8,662 bases of DNA from Anaerolineaceae bacterium (GTDB taxonomy: Bacteria; Chloroflexota; Anaerolineae; Anaerolineales; Anaerolineaceae), in NCBI GenBank assembly GCA_003158355.1, contig PMIV01000222.1, positions 2,975 to 11,636 of the forward strand, given 5' to 3'. The notes below the pieces were generated by a model. It was not told where the DNA came from and did no database searches. It was given only the letters and a program-made list of their open reading frames with translations. The position numbers and the translations under genes are program-made. Below, one piece after another: positions 6,137 through 8,662 of the stretch (position 1 is the stretch's first letter; the number at the start of each line of letters is the position of its first letter).

Positions 6137-6172
6137 AAATCGTCCATCTGAAAAATGATGGACGATTTTTTT
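6137..6172 (+). terminator. Strong intrinsic terminator of the ECF operon
   Basis: AAATCGTCCATC (6137-6148) pairs perfectly over 12 bases with GATGGACGATTT (6157-6168) around an 8-base loop, and the T tract runs to 6172. It begins 16 bases after the lipoprotein stop codon and separates the operon from the C45-family gene. Confidence 0.9.
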
Positions 6173-6194
6173 ATCTGCTTCTCGATTTTTTCCC

Positions 6195-6223
6195 TTGCAC
6201 CTTCTATAGAGTTCGCTTATAGT
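6195..6223 (+). promoter_or_regulatory. Sigma-70-type promoter giving a predicted leaderless mRNA
   Basis: TTGCAC (6195-6200), a spacer of exactly 17, then TATAGT (6218-6223). Counting 7 bases on from the end of the -10 puts the transcription start at 6230, the A of the ATG of the C45-family gene. No Shine-Dalgarno-like purine run exists between the promoter and this ATG, in keeping with a leaderless transcript. Confidence 0.7.
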
Positions 6224-6229
6224 TAACTC

Positions 6230-7330
6230 ATGCTAGATCATACTACTGTTACCCATTCAAACCCACCACCCTTGATTCATGTAAAAGGGTCTCATCGTGA
6301 GATTGGCCGCCAGATCGGCGAAGCTGTCCGACCGCTCATTGAGCACAGCATCCATAACGCCAGACATTTGGTCGAAACCACCTACGATAACCTTCAGCTC
6401 ACCTGGGACGGTGCTCAAATCCAGGCGCGCAAGTATATGCCCTTCGCTCAAGAAAGATACCCACAATACGTGGATGAATTACTGGGTATGGCCGAAGGGG
6501 CTAACGTAAATTACACAGAATTGGCTGTCGTCAATGGCCTGGAAGCGGTGACTACTGATGCACTGCATCTCACCAAGTGCACCAGCCTGGCAGTCAACGA
6601 GATGAACACTGCTGACGGGCATGTGCTGGTCGCCCACAATGAAGATTGGCTGCCAGATGACGAACCCGATGTGTATATCGTTCATGTTGAAGCAGAAGAT
6701 GAACCAGCCTTTGTAGCCATGTCTTATGGTGGTCTATTACCCAATGTGGGGTTCAATGAAGCTGGTATTGCCCAATGTTGTGATACAGTCTACCCCTCCG
6801 ATACGCGTATCGGGATTCCCCGTGTCATCGTCTCACGCGCAGTGCTGGGTGCGAAAACCATCGGTCAGGCATTCCGGCATACCATTGTTCCATTGCGTGC
6901 TGCCGGTTACAGCCATCTCATTGCCCATGTCAGCGGAGAGCTTTACAATGTTGAGGTTTCCGCACGCAACTTTGACATTCTCAACAGCGAGGATGGTTAT
7001 CTGGCACATACCAATAATTACCTCTCTCCAAAAATGGAAGCCATTGAGAGTGAATCGGATGAGCTCGTGCATACCCGGGTACGTTATTTTAGAGCGCGGC
7101 GTCTGCTTAAACAAAGTAAAAAACACACCATCAAATCGCTTGAGGCCATTTTGCAGGATCATGTCAATTATCCGGATTCAATTTGCAACCACTCCATCTT
7201 TGATATTGACCCATTGGACCGCGAAAAAACGATTGTCAGCATGATCATGGATCTGACAGCCGGTCAAATGATCGTTGCCTGGGGGAATCCGTGCAAGAAC
7301 AGCTATCACACGTATAACGTGGAACTATAG
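6230..7330 (+). CDS. C45-family peptidase / acyl-CoA:6-aminopenicillanate-acyltransferase-like Ntn hydrolase
   Basis: A 366-residue protein of the C45 (AAT/IAT-like) family. Members are N-terminal-nucleophile hydrolases that use a cysteine exposed by self-cleavage to cut or form amide bonds; the fungal prototype finishes penicillin synthesis. HVKGSHREIGRQIGEAVRPL (17-36) is the typical opening. The candidate nucleophile is C117 in LTKCTSLAVNE, followed by GHVLVAHNEDW (130-140) and AHTNNYLSP (259-267), which match the order of conserved blocks in the family. Usually small residues precede the cysteine; here it is lysine (K116), so self-processing is not certain. There is no signal peptide, hence probably cytoplasmic. 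The ATG at 6230 has no ribosome binding site, but the promoter predicts transcription starting exactly there. It stands alone between two terminators. The natural substrate is unknown and a role in antibiotic synthesis should not be assumed; N-acyl amide or peptide cleavage is more likely. Confidence 0.9.
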   Translation: MLDHTTVTHSNPPPLIHVKGSHREIGRQIGEAVRPLIEHSIHNARHLVETTYDNLQLTWDGAQIQARKYMPFAQERYPQYVDELLGMAEGANVNYTELAVVNGLEAVTTDALHLTKCTSLAVNEMNTADGHVLVAHNEDWLPDDEPDVYIVHVEAEDEPAFVAMSYGGLLPNVGFNEAGIAQCCDTVYPSDTRIGIPRVIVSRAVLGAKTIGQAFRHTIVPLRAAGYSHLIAHVSGELYNVEVSARNFDILNSEDGYLAHTNNYLSPKMEAIESESDELVHTRVRYFRARRLLKQSKKHTIKSLEAILQDHVNYPDSICNHSIFDIDPLDREKTIVSMIMDLTAGQMIVAWGNPCKNSYHTYNVEL

Positions 7331-7343
7331 AAAAATTGACTTT

Positions 7344-7381
7344 AAAAAAGAGTGGAACCAAAAAATTCCACTCTTTTTTTT
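7344..7381. terminator. Bidirectional intrinsic terminator between the C45-family gene and nadD
   Basis: AAAAAAGAGTGGAA (7344-7357) pairs with TTCCACTCTTTTTT (7366-7379) around an 8-base loop. Runs of A on the left and T on the right give a U tract in both directions, so it can end the plus-strand C45-family transcript (stop at 7330) and the minus-strand obg-nadD transcript (stop at 7402). Confidence 0.9.
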
Positions 7382-7401
7382 ATTGATCAAAATATTTATG
7401 T

Positions 7402-7998
7402 TCAACGATACAATTTTGACTCTTTGATTATCTGATAGACATCGTTCGTTAGGTAATAGCGGTAACCGCTGCCATTCTGAATTCGCTGGCGAATCTGGTG
7501 AGAAGAAATTTCCAATATTGGAGCCTCAACCAGATGCACTTTTTTAGAGATTCCCGGCAGCGCATTTTCCAGGTCGTTCAAATCCACCCGGTCATCGTGT
7601 CTGCGCATTACCCCCAACCCGTTACAAGTCTCGATGAATTCCTGCGGTTTATGCCAGGTCGGTAGATCATGCAAAGAATCCCCGCCCATCAAATAGAACA
7701 ACTCTGCTGTAGGAAATTGTTTTTTTAAAAGGAGAACTGTATCCAATGCATAGTGCGGACCAGGCCGATCGATATCCACTCTGGAGAGCTCATAGGCAGG
7801 GTTTCCCTCAATGGATTTGAGAACGAGTTCTACCCGCCCCTCTATCGGGCTGATGAATTGGTTTTCCTTATGCGGCGGTTCATTGGTGACCACCCACAAT
7901 AATTTATCCAGGTCTAACTGCGTGCGGCATTCCTCTGCCAGAATTAAGTGTCCTACATGAGGAGGATCAAATGTTCCGCCAAAAACGCCTATACGCAT
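7402..7998 (-). CDS. nadD: Nicotinate-nucleotide adenylyltransferase
   Basis: A 198-residue enzyme that joins AMP from ATP to nicotinate mononucleotide, forming deamido-NAD in NAD synthesis. The nucleotidyltransferase signature GGTFDPPHVGHL (7-18) holds the ATP-binding H14 and H17. TNEPPHK (38-44) follows, then DRPGPHYALDTV (77-88), the characteristic YLMGGDSLHDLPTWHKP block (102-118) and the C-terminal ISSHQIRQRI (164-173). The last is normally ISSTxIR or ISSSxIR, so histidine at 167 is a deviation. The length is typical (about 190-215). The ATG at 7998 is chosen because family members begin MRIGxFGGTF; the open frame extends upstream to 8085, but only by running inside obg. Just one base separates it from the obg stop (TAA-G-ATG), and only a weak AAGAATAAG precedes it, so translation is probably coupled to obg. 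A housekeeping gene. Confidence 0.96.
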   Translation of the reverse strand: MRIGVFGGTFDPPHVGHLILAEECRTQLDLDKLLWVVTNEPPHKENQFISPIEGRVELVLKSIEGNPAYELSRVDIDRPGPHYALDTVLLLKKQFPTAELFYLMGGDSLHDLPTWHKPQEFIETCNGLGVMRRHDDRVDLNDLENALPGISKKVHLVEAPILEISSHQIRQRIQNGSGYRYYLTNDVYQIIKESKLYR

Positions 7999-7999
7999 C

Positions 8000-8662
8000 T
8001 TATTCTTGCCATTCCAATTCATATTCGCCGACAAAGACCGAATCACCTTCTTCAACACCGGCCTTTCGTAGCGCGTCATCCACACCCAGTTTATCCATTA
8101 AATATTGGAATCGGCGTCTGGAACCATCATGCTCCCAGTAGGTCATTTCGGCAGCGCGTTCGATCGCCACGCCGCTGATGCGCCATCCTTCGTTCTCTCG
8201 TTTGACGGTGAAAACTCGCGGGTCTGCTTCGGGTGAATATACTGGAATTTCTGGCTCAGGTGCAGTTTCCTGTACCTTGGCCAACAGTTCGTGGGCTTTC
8301 CAAAGGACCTGGGTTAAATTTTCGTGAGTAGCGGCAGAAATTGCCATCGGTTCATAACCGGATTTCTCCAGCTTTTTCTTGATGGTTTTCCATTTTTCCT
8401 GAACATCCGGGAGATCCATTTTATTTAAAACGACAACCTGTGGTTTCTCGGCCAGATGCGGATCAAACAATGCTAGCTCGCTGTTGATCTGGGTAAAATC
8501 CGCAATTGGGTCTTCAGACAACCCGTTGAGCACATGGATCAATACCCGGGTACGTTGGATATGCTTGAGAAAATCAAAACCCAGCCCAACGCCTTCATGA
8601 GCGCCTTCGATCAATCCGGGGATATCCGCCAGAATAAGTGAAGTATCCGGGTCAAGGTTGGC
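8000..8662 (-). CDS. obg: Obg GTPase, C-terminal part (5' end outside window)
   Basis: Obg (ObgE/CgtA) is a conserved GTPase that binds the large ribosomal subunit and takes part in ribosome assembly and stress responses. The visible 220 residues are the end of the protein; the N-terminal glycine-rich Obg fold and the G1 P-loop lie beyond the right edge. The fragment begins at the G3 region, DPDTSLILADIPGLIEGA, with the Obg-specific HEGVGLGFDFLKHIQR after it. G4 is NKMD and G5 is ISAAT. After a proline/glutamate-rich link (APEPEIPVYSPEADP) comes a C-terminal OCT-type domain (FTVKRENEGWRISGVAIERA, WEHDGSRRRFQYLMDKLGV, GVEEGDSVFVGEYELEW). An internal methionine at 8614 is not the start, since the G3 residues precede it in frame. 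It is transcribed together with nadD, whose ATG lies one base past its stop. Confidence 0.97.
   Translation of the reverse strand, partial: ANLDPDTSLILADIPGLIEGAHEGVGLGFDFLKHIQRTRVLIHVLNGLSEDPIADFTQINSELALFDPHLAEKPQVVVLNKMDLPDVQEKWKTIKKKLEKSGYEPMAISAATHENLTQVLWKAHELLAKVQETAPEPEIPVYSPEADPRVFTVKRENEGWRISGVAIERAAEMTYWEHDGSRRRFQYLMDKLGVDDALRKAGVEEGDSVFVGEYELEWQE

Noticed and set aside
6726..7244. 172-codon plus-strand frame inside the C45-family gene
   Set aside because: It is out of frame with a strongly supported conserved protein, has no start signal and its composition is not protein-like.
7999..8085. Upstream extension of nadD
   Set aside because: The 29 extra residues lie wholly within obg, and NadD proteins begin at MRIGxFGGTFDPxH.
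1..8662. Defence island, prophage, transposon or CRISPR content
   Set aside because: No transposase, integrase, direct repeats, spacer arrays or defence genes are visible. Genes are housekeeping or envelope-related and similar in base composition.

Overview
The window looks like ordinary chromosome from a moderate-GC bacterium. It was read by eye, without any database search. The gene set, in particular the toast-rack lipoprotein, the signal-peptide-bearing bactofilin-like membrane protein, the small C45-type acyltransferase and the PPOX/F420-type protein, is reminiscent of Anaerolineae (Chloroflexota). That placement is an inference of moderate strength. There are no insertion sequences, phage genes, CRISPR arrays, tRNA or rRNA genes.

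Left part (1-2371), minus strand: a PPOX-class flavin/F420-type protein that runs off the left edge, then a DeaD/CshA-type DEAD-box RNA helicase. The helicase gene has an intrinsic terminator behind it. A second, very strong intrinsic terminator lies inside its own leader, immediately in front of the ribosome binding site, which suggests transcription attenuation of the helicase. The 178-base gap at 2194-2371 holds divergent promoters, for the helicase leftward and a deoxynucleoside kinase rightward, with a perfect 6-1-6 inverted repeat between them.

Centre (2372-6172), plus strand: a deoxynucleoside kinase, then a compact four-gene envelope-signalling operon. It encodes an ECF sigma factor, a zinc-finger membrane anti-sigma factor (20-base overlap), a secreted or exported bactofilin-like beta-repeat protein with several membrane helices (ATGA overlap), and a toast-rack-type lipoprotein. 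An ECF-style promoter (TGCAAC-N16-CGTA) stands just before the sigma gene, so the operon is probably autoregulated, and a 12-bp hairpin terminator closes it. This is the most interesting system in the window: the two cell-surface proteins are probably the sensors or effectors of the sigma/anti-sigma pair.

Right part (6173-8662): a C45-family acyltransferase/peptidase gene whose well-formed sigma-70 promoter places the transcription start on the A of its ATG (leaderless mRNA). A bidirectional terminator follows, and then on the minus strand the end of obg (GTPase, cut by the right edge) followed one base later by nadD (nicotinate-nucleotide adenylyltransferase). These last two are housekeeping genes.
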